The position numbers were made by a program, and so were the translations under genes. A stretch of 64,000 nt of DNA from a bacterium UBP6_UBA1177 (GTDB lineage Bacteria; UBP6; UBA1177): the NCBI GenBank assembly GCA_002310995.1, contig DBYV01000055.1, positions 1 through 64,000 on the forward strand, written 5' to 3'. Position 1 is the stretch's first letter; the number at the start of each line of letters is the position of its first letter. Of the stretch, positions 15,097-24,696 are shown in pieces. The notes beneath the pieces are model-generated. The model saw only the letters and a program-made list of their open reading frames with translations, did not search any database and had not been told where the DNA came from.

Positions 15097-16677
15097 TTAG
15101 ACAAACAGCATCGAACAGCCGTCGGATTTGCTTTTTTTATCGGGAACATCTCCATTTTCACTCTGGGTATCAGTATCAACGGCATCTTCTACATCAGAAT
15201 TTCCGGAATCTTCATCGTTTTCACCGCTATCCGAAACATCGCTGTCTGTGTCAGTTTCCCCCGTATCAGAAGTATCAGTATCGTCACCGCTGCTGTTTTC
15301 GCTGTCTCCCCAGTCGATTTCCGAGCAGTTGACATCATTTCCGTTAACTTTAAAACACCGGCATAAATCATCAGCTGTTTCGACATCTTCATAACTGTCT
15401 ACCAGCTCCTGACCTACAACAAGTTCGGCCATCATTGTCAAATTGAATGTTTCTCCGGCCGTAAAATTGATATTGTTCTCGAAAACAACTTGAAATTCAC
15501 CAACACCTGCTTCACCATATTCTGTGGAACCCTGTTTGTTTGAGGCAACAAGGCACTCTCTGGCAAAAACATGACCATCGGTATAACGGTAATCATAAAC
15601 CTGAGTGACAGGGGCAAACGGCATTTTGTCAAGTTCCTCTTCAATCATGTAATTAAGGTAATAAACTGGAATAAGAACAAAAACAAATGTCGAAACATAA
15701 CCTGAGTGGTCAATATCTCCAAGCGCGCTCAATGCCACCCAATTCCTTGTGTCGGGATCTGTATTCTGAATAGTGTATTCATGAAAAAATATGTTGGAAG
15801 AGAGTGTTTTATCTTCCACTCCGACAAGTTCTGCCGTTTCAACTGTTGCGTCATAGAGATTGCTCAGATCCTCACGGTTTATACGTCCTTTTCCTTTGAA
15901 TGCGAAATAATGCTCGGCATCGCCGCTCTCAGGGTCAGTATTGTTGTCTTCCCACTCAATCGCCGAGCAGTCAACAGGCGTGTTATCTTGTGGACTGGAA
16001 CATTCACAAAGGTCTTCCAAAGTTTCAGCATCTTCGTAATTGCCAAGGATGTCGTTGCCTGTGACAAGTTCAGCGTTCATTGCAAGAGTGATTTTTTCTC
16101 CAACTGAAAACTCAGTATTTTGACCCTGACAAACTTGAATTTTGCCGACTCCGGCATTGCTGAATTCATCGTTACCGGCCTTTTTGTTTGAGGCTATCAA
16201 ACATAATTTGATGTAATTATTATCTTTGGAAAGAGCAATATCGTAGACTTCGACAACAGGTGCGACCGAAAGAGTGTCAGTATTTGTTTCCTGCATGCGT
16301 TCAAAATAACTTTGAGGGATACGGGCAAATACAGCTGTTGTAAAATAAGCAGTATCCATGTCTGGATCTCCCAAAGCCGTCAACAGCACGCCGCTGCCTT
16401 CGTTTTCGGAGTCGTATTCCTCAAAAAATGAGAATTCGTCTGCATAATCCAGATCCCTTCCACTGATTCCTACAAGTTTAGGTGTCGCTGACAATACATA
16501 ATTCGGGTATTCTTCATTCGCTGCATTGATTTGTCCGACACCATTGAATGCAAAATAATGCACTGCATTACTCCCGAGAATCGAGTCATCCATCTCACAC
16601 GATGTCTGTGCGGCAAGAAATCCTGATGTAAGTAAAACCGCCGTAAAAATAAAAACCGTGAAAAATAGTTTCTTCAT
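15097..16677 (-). CDS. secreted duplicated-domain protein with C-terminal KSDGCSMLFV tail
   Basis: 526 residues from ATG 16677. A signal peptide (MKKLFFTVFIFTAVLLTSGF) is followed by two related repeats of about 210 residues. Each starts HYFAF(N/K)G(V/K)G(Q/R)IN, has LVASNK/LIASNK and ends in E(T)(L/A)(E/D)DLC(E/R)C. A 60-residue Asp/Thr/Ser-rich linker leads to the end KKSKSDGCSMLFV. The final ten residues are identical to those of the next gene (16800). I do not recognise the repeat domain. The layout (folded part, acidic spacer, Gly-Cys tail) resembles proteins with C-terminal sorting signals, but the tail after Cys is only five residues. Confidence 0.82.
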   Translation of the reverse strand: MKKLFFTVFIFTAVLLTSGFLAAQTSCEMDDSILGSNAVHYFAFNGVGQINAANEEYPNYVLSATPKLVGISGRDLDYADEFSFFEEYDSENEGSGVLLTALGDPDMDTAYFTTAVFARIPQSYFERMQETNTDTLSVAPVVEVYDIALSKDNNYIKLCLIASNKKAGNDEFSNAGVGKIQVCQGQNTEFSVGEKITLAMNAELVTGNDILGNYEDAETLEDLCECSSPQDNTPVDCSAIEWEDNNTDPESGDAEHYFAFKGKGRINREDLSNLYDATVETAELVGVEDKTLSSNIFFHEYTIQNTDPDTRNWVALSALGDIDHSGYVSTFVFVLIPVYYLNYMIEEELDKMPFAPVTQVYDYRYTDGHVFARECLVASNKQGSTEYGEAGVGEFQVVFENNINFTAGETFNLTMMAELVVGQELVDSYEDVETADDLCRCFKVNGNDVNCSEIDWGDSENSSGDDTDTSDTGETDTDSDVSDSGENDEDSGNSDVEDAVDTDTQSENGDVPDKKSKSDGCSMLFV

Positions 16678-16799
16678 ATAAGCCTCCATAAATAAGCACA
16701 AAATTATAATCTTTTTTTAAGTGTTCTGCAACAATATAGATAGCCTAAATCGAGCGTGATAACACGATTTATCTCATTGAAATTTAGGAATATAAAAGA

Positions 16800-17627
16800 T
16801 TAGACAAACAGCATAGAACAGCCGTCCGATTTGCTTTCTTCTTTTTTATTACCGTCTGAAGCATCTTCTTTCGGAGCTTCGGTATTTGCAGTATCGCCAG
16901 CATCAGTATTTGCGGCATCAACTTCTTCTGCGTCAGTACTATCGGCAGTGTCATCTTCCGGTGCCGGTGAAATGACTTCTGTGTCACCATTATCACCGGT
17001 ATCTGCCGTATCAGTGATATCAGTATCAGCAGTATCAACAGTATCTGCTGTGTCCGCTGTATCAACGATATCGCCGCCGTCGTCGGTATCAACGGTGTCT
17101 GCCGTGTCAGCACCATCGTTAGCTTCAAGAGCACATTCTGCACAACATTCGTCTGCGAAATCTACACAATTTTCTTTGAGACATTCATAATCTATTTGGG
17201 CTCTTTCAAAAAACAAGCAGCAACCATTATAAACCATTTCCTTTGTGCGATTCCATTCGTCTGATTCAACTTCAATTCTTATTTCATCTTCTGTCATGTA
17301 CCCTGTATTGAAAAAATTATTTTTGCAATGTGACCTTTCCGAAGAATAAGTGATGCAGTAATCAAGTTTATCACCGCATTGATTGATAACTGTCGGTTTC
17401 TCTTTGCCGCAATTGTTCTCAAGATACGACTTACAGAGTTCTTCATCAGCTTCCTCGCCGGTCAAATCTCCACTGAGTTTGCCTACTCCTCCGGCAAGCC
17501 TTTGGCAATTACATACATATTCGTTGCCTGAAAGTTTGCAATCTCCGGCTTCATTTTCACATATAACATCCTCTGCAGAAACAAAGAACGAAAAGAACAA
17601 AATTGATAGAAACATAACTTTTTTCAT
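16800..17627 (-). CDS. secreted Cys-rich protein with Asp/Thr repeat and KSDGCSMLFV tail
   Basis: 275 residues from ATG 17627. Signal peptide MKKVMFLSILFFSFFVSA then a Cys-rich domain of about 150 residues with around 18 Cys (for example ECCAECALEAND at its end). Then a long acidic linker of (D/V)TADT-type repeats. It ends EESKSDGCSMLFV, identical over the last ten residues to the protein at 15097-16677. The two genes run in the same direction 122 bp apart and probably form a paralogous exported pair. The function is unknown. Confidence 0.82.
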   Translation of the reverse strand: MKKVMFLSILFFSFFVSAEDVICENEAGDCKLSGNEYVCNCQRLAGGVGKLSGDLTGEEADEELCKSYLENNCGKEKPTVINQCGDKLDYCITYSSERSHCKNNFFNTGYMTEDEIRIEVESDEWNRTKEMVYNGCCLFFERAQIDYECLKENCVDFADECCAECALEANDGADTADTVDTDDGGDIVDTADTADTVDTADTDITDTADTGDNGDTEVISPAPEDDTADSTDAEEVDAANTDAGDTANTEAPKEDASDGNKKEESKSDGCSMLFV

Positions 17628-17713
17628 GGGTTCCTCCAAGATGGAAATGACTAAAAAACGCTGAATTATATTAAATTTGATGGGATAAACAAGGAGGGAA
17701 ATCAGATTATCCC

Positions 17714-17794
17714 TTAAACGCCCTGATTGTTTCTTGAGCGGCGGCCTGATGAAATGACTTCGACGATCGCGGGACAGCCGTCTGATTTGCTCTC
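17714..17794 (-). pseudogene. 3' remnant of a third KSDGC-tail gene
   Basis: Immediately after folP, 26 codons in one minus frame read ESKSDGCPAIVEVISS followed by GRRSRNNQGV and a stop; a stop codon also directly precedes them. The DNA ACAGCCGTCTGATTTGCTCTC closely matches the 3' ends of the two intact tail genes. It is therefore a leftover of a third paralogue whose body is gone and whose terminal codons after the Cys have changed. Confidence 0.55.
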
Positions 17795-17801
17795 TTAAAA
17801 C

Positions 17802-18998
17802 TCAAAAAGCCGACGGCTCCTTTAAAGCGTTGAATATTTCCAAAGTATCTTTTGCTTCTTTTACATCGTGGACTCTTATGATTGCAGCACCTTTTTCCAA
17901 AGCGATTGTGTCAAGTGCGACTGTTCCCGCAAGCCTTTCAAACGGATTTTTTCTTCCACAAATCGCTCCGATCATGCTTTTGCGGCTGAAACCTAGAGCT
18001 ATGGGATTAAGGCATGAGAAGAAAACTTCCAGATGTTTTATTATCGCCAGATTGTGTTCAAGGGTTTTGCCGAAACCGATTCCCGGATCAATTATGATTT
18101 TGCTTTCAGGAAGACCTTTTGAAAGGAGCGTTTCTTTTGATTTATTGAAAAAATCGAGCATTTCACTGAACAAATTTTCGTAAACCGGATTTTCCTGCAT
18201 ATTTTTAGGCGAGCCTTTGATATGGCCGATTACAACAGGCTTTCCCGTATCGGCACAGACTGAAGCCATTTCCGAATCAAAAGTGAGGCCGCTGACGTCG
18301 TTTATGATCTCAGCCCCGGCGTTTACAGCAGCTTCAGCAACGGAACTTTTCACAGTGTCGATTGAAATCACAGCCTTGGGAAACTGTTTTTTTATCTCGC
18401 TGATTACAGGAACGACGCGATTTTTCTCGGTTTCAGCATCGACTGAATCACTTCCCGGACGCGTAGATTCACCGCCGACATCAATAATATCGGCGCCGTT
18501 TTCAAGCATTTCGGAAACGTGTTTCAAAGCATCATCGATGTTTGTCCAGCTTCCGCCGTCTGAAAAAGAATCGGGCGTGACATTCAGAATTCCCATGATA
18601 TTCGGGCGTGTCGTGTCGATTCCGGGGTGCGAAAAAGAAAACCACGGCTTCTGCAAGCAGACAAATTTTTCAACAAAATTCGCAACTTGAGTCAATTTCC
18701 AGCACTGAGCTTTCATGCGTGAGACAAATTCCGGGATTTTGTCGCTTCTCAAAGAAAAAACGAAATCGCTTTTCGGTTTCGAGCAGTTTACAGCATGCGC
18801 CGGAACCGCAGCTTCTCCGCCGAGCGAAAGAACTTCCTGCTTCACAACATTTGCCGCCGGAGTCGAGATATCGGACACCATGAAAGTTTTTATCGAAAAA
18901 CGTCCCCGCATGATCGCTGTTCCCGCTGCGGAAACTCCGATCTTCTTCATCAGATAGGCGTATTCTTCGTCCTGAACATTGAAAGGAAAGACCTGCAT
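17802..18998 (-). CDS. folP: dihydropteroate synthase
   Basis: 398 residues; the usual catalytic barrel (about 135-390) joins pterin pyrophosphate and p-aminobenzoate in folate synthesis. NIMGILNVTPDSFSDGG, DVGGESTRPGS, SIDT and DPGIGFGKT are the classic motifs, and GFSRKSMIG is the pABA-side loop. An N-terminal extension of about 130 residues without known motif is seen in some long DHPS forms. GAGG precedes the ATG, and the recurrent promoter at 19052-19025 lies just upstream. Confidence 0.94.
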   Translation of the reverse strand: MQVFPFNVQDEEYAYLMKKIGVSAAGTAIMRGRFSIKTFMVSDISTPAANVVKQEVLSLGGEAAVPAHAVNCSKPKSDFVFSLRSDKIPEFVSRMKAQCWKLTQVANFVEKFVCLQKPWFSFSHPGIDTTRPNIMGILNVTPDSFSDGGSWTNIDDALKHVSEMLENGADIIDVGGESTRPGSDSVDAETEKNRVVPVISEIKKQFPKAVISIDTVKSSVAEAAVNAGAEIINDVSGLTFDSEMASVCADTGKPVVIGHIKGSPKNMQENPVYENLFSEMLDFFNKSKETLLSKGLPESKIIIDPGIGFGKTLEHNLAIIKHLEVFFSCLNPIALGFSRKSMIGAICGRKNPFERLAGTVALDTIALEKGAAIIRVHDVKEAKDTLEIFNALKEPSAF

Positions 18999-19024
18999 TT
19001 AAGCCTCAAAACAAAAACCGCTGA

Positions 19025-19052
19025 ATTTTACGAGTTATACTGAACAAGTCAA
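19025..19052 (-). promoter_or_regulatory. promoter of folP (recurrent type)
   Basis: TTGACT, 16-bp spacer ending TATAACTCG, TAAAAT, then TCAG on the minus strand, in the short gap between the lipoprotein gene at 19054 and folP. Confidence 0.75.
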
Positions 19053-19053
19053 T

Positions 19054-20748
19054 CTATCTCGCGACACAGCGGACATTACCGCGATCATAGGTTTTGACAG
19101 AATTCATGATTTCGACACCGCTATAGCTGCCGCCGTATGAAATATAACCGGTAAAAACACCCCATGCATAGTCCGGATTATCCGAACGTACGGAAGATGA
19201 CCAGAACCAGCTTGAATCACCGAATGTGTTGTATTCGCTGTACTCAGAGTCTTTGTTATTGCACATACAGGATTCTCTGTCTCCGACATCATAAACAGAA
19301 AGAACGCCTTTTTCCTCGCTTATCGCGCATATTCCTCCGTATTCCGCCTTAGGACACTTTTTGACAAGCGTTCTGAGTTCGTCGATTGTCGGTATAAACC
19401 ACGCCCGGCCTGCGTTTTCCGAATGTCTGAAACAATAATCGACAGCATCTCTCCAATTAATTTTTTCAGAAGACCGTGAAGACCAGACAAGCCCGCTGGA
19501 GTAATCCTTGCACGGAGTCGGACTTTCAGGACTGCATTCCGGCAGATCATTGCTTGCTATACATTTATATCCGTTCCATTTGTATCCCGGAATACACTTA
19601 AATCTGCACTCTTTTTTACTTGAAGTCTCGTTGTAAACGCCTGTCAGCGAAGGCTGCCAGGATGAGCCGTCCCAAGTCGAGAATATGTTGGAAACGCTGT
19701 TCCAGAATGCGTGTTCAGGAAGCCCTTCGCACAGCTGCCGGTGATTGTCGCCCCTGACACAGCGGGCAACACCGTATTCGTTTTTAACTTTTTCCGCAAT
19801 ACTGCCGGTATAGAGTTCAATACCCCACGCGCTGGCCTCTCTGCCGGAAACCTCTGAAGCAGACCATAGCAGATTCCAGCTTGTATGATTGCTGTCTATT
19901 TTGCTGTAATAACCGTCACTTTTGAGTTCGCATAAATTGCAGTTGTAATTCAGACAATCAGTAGAAAGGCAGCTGTCTGTCACACCGCATCTATCACCTG
20001 TCCTTGTACCGTGGCAAGCATTAATCAGCGTGCGTGCTTCGCTGATTGAAGGCAGCCTCCAGTCACTGTAACCGCCTTCTGAAAGTTTATCACAATAATC
20101 GACAGCATCTTCCCAAACCATGGCATTTGATTCTGAAGACCATTCCATGCCGCTGTCTGGATCTTCCCAAGGCTTGCAGCTGTCTGCTGCAGAATCACAA
20201 CCGGCTTTGCATTGCTCCCTGATTTGCCACTTACCGTTAGAACAAATGCGAAGCTTATCGCTTTCACAATGTATTTCCCCCTCTTCTGAAGAGTCACAGC
20301 CACATTTGCCTGTTGAAGCTATACATTCTGAAAAAGCGCAGTTTTCAATTTTTACCCATATCATTTCGCCGCCGTCTTTATATCCGCAGTAACTTTTTCC
20401 TTTTCGGCACTTATAATCCCGGCAGAAGACATCCTTAGGCAAGGTTTCTTCATATATTGCATCATCTTCTTCAGGTTCATCAACATTTTCCGAATCGACA
20501 TCTTCCAAATCAGCTTCGGCATCATAAGCCTCATCGTCGTCCGGTTCGGTATCATCGGAATAATCTTCATCTCTGACACAGATGTTATGCTCAGTGTCGC
20601 AGATCAGCCCTTCGTTGCAGGTGTTGTTTTTAAAACATTCACCGTAAATTTCACCCTGTTTCCTGTCTGAACCCGAATTGCCGCCACAGCTGACCATCAT
20701 GACAAGCAGAGCCTGAACCGCAAAAATATAAATCATAATTTTTCTCAT
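19054..20748 (-). CDS. Cys-rich lipoprotein with two DUF1566 domains
   Basis: 564 residues, lipobox MVSC (Cys21) followed by GGNSGSD. A CNEGLICDTEHNICV module, an acidic linker and a CASTGKCGC module come before two DUF1566 domains. Each has (A/D)VDYC, (S/G)DWRLPS or WFIPT, ELRTL, FWSSS or LLWSAS. Between them is a CIPGYKWNGYKC module of the complement-control-like type. The start lies 4 bp after the stop of the 20753 gene, whose TGA is part of the GAGG ribosome site, so the two are cotranslated. The two proteins also share the N-terminal sequence GEIYG.C..NNTCN.GL(I/V)CDTE.N(I/T)C, showing duplication. Confidence 0.87.
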   Translation of the reverse strand: MRKIMIYIFAVQALLVMMVSCGGNSGSDRKQGEIYGECFKNNTCNEGLICDTEHNICVRDEDYSDDTEPDDDEAYDAEADLEDVDSENVDEPEEDDAIYEETLPKDVFCRDYKCRKGKSYCGYKDGGEMIWVKIENCAFSECIASTGKCGCDSSEEGEIHCESDKLRICSNGKWQIREQCKAGCDSAADSCKPWEDPDSGMEWSSESNAMVWEDAVDYCDKLSEGGYSDWRLPSISEARTLINACHGTRTGDRCGVTDSCLSTDCLNYNCNLCELKSDGYYSKIDSNHTSWNLLWSASEVSGREASAWGIELYTGSIAEKVKNEYGVARCVRGDNHRQLCEGLPEHAFWNSVSNIFSTWDGSSWQPSLTGVYNETSSKKECRFKCIPGYKWNGYKCIASNDLPECSPESPTPCKDYSSGLVWSSRSSEKINWRDAVDYCFRHSENAGRAWFIPTIDELRTLVKKCPKAEYGGICAISEEKGVLSVYDVGDRESCMCNNKDSEYSEYNTFGDSSWFWSSSVRSDNPDYAWGVFTGYISYGGSYSGVEIMNSVKTYDRGNVRCVAR

Positions 20749-20752
20749 TTTT

Positions 20753-22927
20753 CTACCTCACGCAGCGGAAAGTTTGTCCGTATTCCAGCGAACATGATTT
20801 GATTCCGGCTTCACTGAAATCAATACACCACACATTTTCAAAACCGGATATGATTTTACCGGTTTTTGAAGCAGATGAAATAAGTTCATACATAAATTTA
20901 CTATGGAACTTGCTATAAGCAGCTTCACCGTAACGGCATTTGCAATCTGTTCTTGCCCAGCAGTTGTCTATCAATAGACACTCATCCGTAACACCGCACA
21001 CTCCGCCAGGTTCTGTAGCAGGGCAGTTCACGATCAAAGTCCTGAGCTCGCCGATTGTCGGCAGACGCCAGTCATCAATCACTCCTTCGACAAGATTGTC
21101 ACAGTAATTTTGAGCGTCATCAAGCATCATCATTTCTGATGGTTTATCAGACCAGATGAGACCGGTAGCGGAATCTCTGCACGGCATAGGGCTTTCAGGA
21201 CCGCACTCAGAAAGAGCTTCAGGGTTTTTCAAAGTGCATTTTGAATCGTTCCACTTATAACCGGGATAGCATTTGAATCTGCATTCGGTTTTGCTCGGAG
21301 TTTCGTTATAGACTCCGGCTGTGCTTGGCTGGCACGATGTCTCGTCGCATGTCTGCAATATGCTTGAAACACTGTTCCAGACCGCATTTTCAGGAAGTCC
21401 GGTACATGGAACATTCACTTTTTTCACGCAGCGGACACTGCCTTTGCTATATACTTCGTCTGTACCGAATGACAGAATTTGAGCTTTATCAAAGTTCACA
21501 CCCCACACATCATCAGGGTAATCTGTTAGTTTAGATGAAGATAAAAAATCTCCTTCATCACCGAATTTGCTGTATATGACGTAAATACCCCCGTTGCCGC
21601 CGATACCGTTACAATCATTATCACATTGGCTGTATGAGTATTCGCAAGCTGTTGAAGAAAGGCAGTCATCTGTAATCCTGCAGTCCCCTCCCGTAACCGT
21701 CCAACGACAGTTCTGAATCAGCGTGCGCAGTTCGCTGATTGTCGGCAGATGCCAATCACTGTAACCACCTTCGACAAGATTGTCACAGTAATCAACGGCA
21801 TCATAGTGTAACATTTCATAAGGAGCCTTCGCAGACCAGACAAGACCGCTTGATGAATCATAGCACGGTGTAGGACTTCCATGGCTGCATTCGGAAATAG
21901 CTTTAAGATCCTGCAAAGCGCATTTCGAACCGTCCCATTTGTATCCCGGATTACATATAAACCTGCATTCAGTGTCACTCGGCTTTTCATTGTAGGAAGC
22001 CGCATCAGCAGGCTGCCAAGACGAACCGTCCCACATCTGCGGAATACTTGAAAAAACGTTCCATGAAGCACCATCCGGAAGTCCTTCGCACTGTTTCTGG
22101 CGTGAATAACTTCCCACGCAACGAATTGTAGCTCCATCCTTAAGAGAAGTGATCCCTATGCTGGCACTGCCGAAACTGACCAACCACAAATCTCCTCCGT
22201 AATCACTTCTGGAAGAAGAGCATAAGGCAACATTCTGATCATCACCTATTTTGCTGTAGTAACCGCCGTTGTCATCAATAAATTCATCTTTTCCTATCTG
22301 CTGCGTCCACTCGGCTTTCCAGGAACAGTCGCATCTCCACATATCGAGATCATCATACCATGAGAGAGTGCCTGCCTCTTCGCTTATTTTGCAAAATCCG
22401 TAAGGTTCAGTATCGGGACAATTCTGAATCAGTGTTCTGAGTTCATCAATTGTCGGCATTTTCCAATCGCCAAAACCGCCTTCAACAAGGTTGTCACAGA
22501 ATGAAACGAGGTCATCCAATGTTGCCGGTCCTGGAATTGAATGCTTCTCCGACCATATCAAACCGGTTTTCGGATCTTTCCAGTTTTCATCTTCGTTTTT
22601 TGAAGGGTCAGTATCGTTTTTTTCGTCTGAATCGGAATCTTCATCTGAAATTGTCTCTGACTCCGTGTCGTCATCTGCCTCAGTATTATTGGTATCATCA
22701 AAATCTTCATTATCCGGAATTTCTGCATCTTCGTCAACAGTATCATCTTTTATGCATGTGTTGCTTTCCGTGTCACAGACCAGTCCGTCATTACAAGTAT
22801 TGTTAGGATAACATCTCCCGTAAATTTCGCCTTCTTTTCTGCCTGAATCAGAATTGCCGCATCCTGTTGTCAGAATCAAAAGCACTGAAATTACCGTAAT
22901 ACAAAAAACTGTTGTGATTTTCTTCAT
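20753..22927 (-). CDS. Cys-rich lipoprotein with three DUF1566 domains
   Basis: 724 residues from ATG 22927 (GAGG site). Lipobox TTGC (Cys23), then a CNDGLVCDTESNTC module and a long acidic linker. Three DUF1566 domains follow, each about 150 residues with YCDNLVEGG(F/Y)(G/S)DW.(M/L)PTI.ELRTLI.NC, separated by CNPGYKWDGSKC/CYPGYKWNDSKC modules. It is the first gene of a pair with 19054-20748 and is preceded by the recurrent promoter at 22992-22965. The largest DUF1566 protein in the window. Confidence 0.87.
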   Translation of the reverse strand: MKKITTVFCITVISVLLILTTGCGNSDSGRKEGEIYGRCYPNNTCNDGLVCDTESNTCIKDDTVDEDAEIPDNEDFDDTNNTEADDDTESETISDEDSDSDEKNDTDPSKNEDENWKDPKTGLIWSEKHSIPGPATLDDLVSFCDNLVEGGFGDWKMPTIDELRTLIQNCPDTEPYGFCKISEEAGTLSWYDDLDMWRCDCSWKAEWTQQIGKDEFIDDNGGYYSKIGDDQNVALCSSSRSDYGGDLWLVSFGSASIGITSLKDGATIRCVGSYSRQKQCEGLPDGASWNVFSSIPQMWDGSSWQPADAASYNEKPSDTECRFICNPGYKWDGSKCALQDLKAISECSHGSPTPCYDSSSGLVWSAKAPYEMLHYDAVDYCDNLVEGGYSDWHLPTISELRTLIQNCRWTVTGGDCRITDDCLSSTACEYSYSQCDNDCNGIGGNGGIYVIYSKFGDEGDFLSSSKLTDYPDDVWGVNFDKAQILSFGTDEVYSKGSVRCVKKVNVPCTGLPENAVWNSVSSILQTCDETSCQPSTAGVYNETPSKTECRFKCYPGYKWNDSKCTLKNPEALSECGPESPMPCRDSATGLIWSDKPSEMMMLDDAQNYCDNLVEGVIDDWRLPTIGELRTLIVNCPATEPGGVCGVTDECLLIDNCWARTDCKCRYGEAAYSKFHSKFMYELISSASKTGKIISGFENVWCIDFSEAGIKSCSLEYGQTFRCVR

Positions 22928-22964
22928 TTCGGAACCTCGCAAAATTTCTAATTACAACCTATGA

Positions 22965-22992
22965 ATTTTACGAGTTAAGCTGAACAAGTCAA
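22965..22992 (-). promoter_or_regulatory. promoter of the DUF1566 lipoprotein pair (recurrent type)
   Basis: TTGACT, 16-bp spacer ending CTTAACTCG, TAAAAT, then TCAT on the minus strand, 38 bp before the ATG at 22927. Confidence 0.75.
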
Positions 22993-23034
22993 TGAGAGGA
23001 ATTTTCAGAGGTGCTAGCTGACACGTCTTATTAT

Positions 23035-24606
23035 TTATTTGGGAGCGATACCGGGTTTCTGCGCGACTTCGTACCATGTGAAGTTGTCAAGAAGAACCAT
23101 GCTGTCAAGATCGTGGTCTCTTGTATCCCAAATTGCCATTCTGAGTTTGAAATCCTCGCCGGGATTTATGTTTCCGCGGACTTCAAGCCAGCCTGTCGCG
23201 CCATGAGCTTCCGTCATATTTATAGCTCCGCAGCCAGGCGTGGTGAAAGGTGTACCTTTAAGGTCAGCGTCGCCCTGGCAGCTTGGATAAGCCTGTCTTG
23301 GGCAGCAGACATTGAAAAGACCTGATTTTGCAAGATTTATACCGAGCGGATTTTTGTTTCCGTCCATCGCAATATTTTTGTCGGAAGGATTCTGGAGATT
23401 CGGATCTGTTGATGTATAAGCGGTGTCGAGAAGCATAACGAAAAAGTCATTATAGTCGCAGACATACTGAGGGAACTCGCTGCTTATATAGTAAACACCG
23501 ACACCAAAAGCAGCCGCATTCTTCGGAGCACGAACCATCAGTTCGAGCATAACAGGGTCGTTTACCGGTGGCTTCCCCGGATCTCCGCCCGTGTTTATGA
23601 AACCGCCCTGACATGCAGGTGAATCAGGGAAACTTACTCCGCCTACAGCCTGGAACCAGTCTGCCGGAGCATCGCTCGAAGTGTTGTTATCAATATGCAG
23701 ATCATCAGAAGTCGCTACATTTACCTTGCCAGTAGAAAAAGCGAGGAACGAATTTCCAGCCTTCGGAACAAGAACATTTCCGAATTGTCCGAGAACCGCG
23801 TGCTGCTGAGCCGGAATTTCGCCTTCGGTTCCGTCAGGGAAAAGAAGTTTTGCGCTGAGAACGCCAAAAGTCTGAGTTTCCGTAACAGGACACAGATCAA
23901 TCGACTGAGCCATATCCATAGGATTTGTCGTATCCTGGGCAATCCCTGTGTCACATGCAGAGACAACTTCATCGATCTGGCCGTTACAGTTGTCATCTAC
24001 ACCGTTTTCCGGCACTTCAAAAGATGACGGATTTACTTTTTCGGGATCGCCGATGCAGTCCCATGTCGTTTCACAGCAGTCACCCGTGCAATATGTATAA
24101 CCATCACCGTCATGATCAACAGCTGCTTCCGGAGTAAGATCATTTCCGTCACAATCCTGGTCTATGCCGTCGCTGCAAACCTCTGATTGCGGCAGAACCT
24201 GACCGCGGCATTCGCTCCAGTCCGTCCCGTCCTCGACACACTCTGCAATACCTTCCTTACATATTCCTACACCTGCCGTTCCACTCGGTCCTTCATAGCA
24301 CGGACGCGTTTCGCCGGGTGTACATGTGACATAAATTCCACCATCGTTGTGATCCGCATCATCATCAGGAATCTGATTACCGTCAGTTGCATCTCCATCC
24401 TGACTCTCGTCAGAAGTGCTGCTGCCGTTTTCATCAGCTTTGCCTTCGTCTCCAGGAGCATTTTCCGGGATACATTCACCTTTCCCGAGATTACAGGTAT
24501 AACCTGTACCGCAGTCTTCATTGCTGGAGCATTCATCTCCGCCACCACCGCATGCCGTCACAACAAAAGCCAAAAGTGCAATAAAACCCCAAAACACTTT
24601 TTTCAT
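23035..24606 (-). CDS. lipoprotein with MopE-like and choice-of-anchor L domains
   Basis: 523 residues from ATG 24606 (GGAG site). Lipobox VTAC (Cys19) then GGGGDEC and a Cys module, an acidic linker, a MopE-like part (ETRPCYEGPSGTAGVGICK, CSDGIDQDCDG, CTGDCC, GVDDNCNGQIDEV) almost equal to that in the 1585 lipoprotein. The C-terminal 280 residues resemble choice-of-anchor L domains: GNSFLAFSTG, PVMLELMVRAPKNA, PQYVCDYNDFFVMLLD. Such proteins sit on the cell surface in related bacteria; the partner is not known. No DUF1566 domain here. Confidence 0.82.
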   Translation of the reverse strand: MKKVFWGFIALLAFVVTACGGGGDECSSNEDCGTGYTCNLGKGECIPENAPGDEGKADENGSSTSDESQDGDATDGNQIPDDDADHNDGGIYVTCTPGETRPCYEGPSGTAGVGICKEGIAECVEDGTDWSECRGQVLPQSEVCSDGIDQDCDGNDLTPEAAVDHDGDGYTYCTGDCCETTWDCIGDPEKVNPSSFEVPENGVDDNCNGQIDEVVSACDTGIAQDTTNPMDMAQSIDLCPVTETQTFGVLSAKLLFPDGTEGEIPAQQHAVLGQFGNVLVPKAGNSFLAFSTGKVNVATSDDLHIDNNTSSDAPADWFQAVGGVSFPDSPACQGGFINTGGDPGKPPVNDPVMLELMVRAPKNAAAFGVGVYYISSEFPQYVCDYNDFFVMLLDTAYTSTDPNLQNPSDKNIAMDGNKNPLGINLAKSGLFNVCCPRQAYPSCQGDADLKGTPFTTPGCGAINMTEAHGATGWLEVRGNINPGEDFKLRMAIWDTRDHDLDSMVLLDNFTWYEVAQKPGIAPK

Positions 24607-24696
24607 CACTTTCTCCACTAAAAAAACTTCGAAAAAACAGTAGATTTTATTGAAAAAATATTTTTATGCAACTCAAAAAAGGCCGTACAACCGGAG

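Noticed and set aside
1585..24606. Possible diversity-generating retroelement acting on DUF1566 domains
   Set aside because: No reverse transcriptase or template/variable repeat pair was seen in the window.
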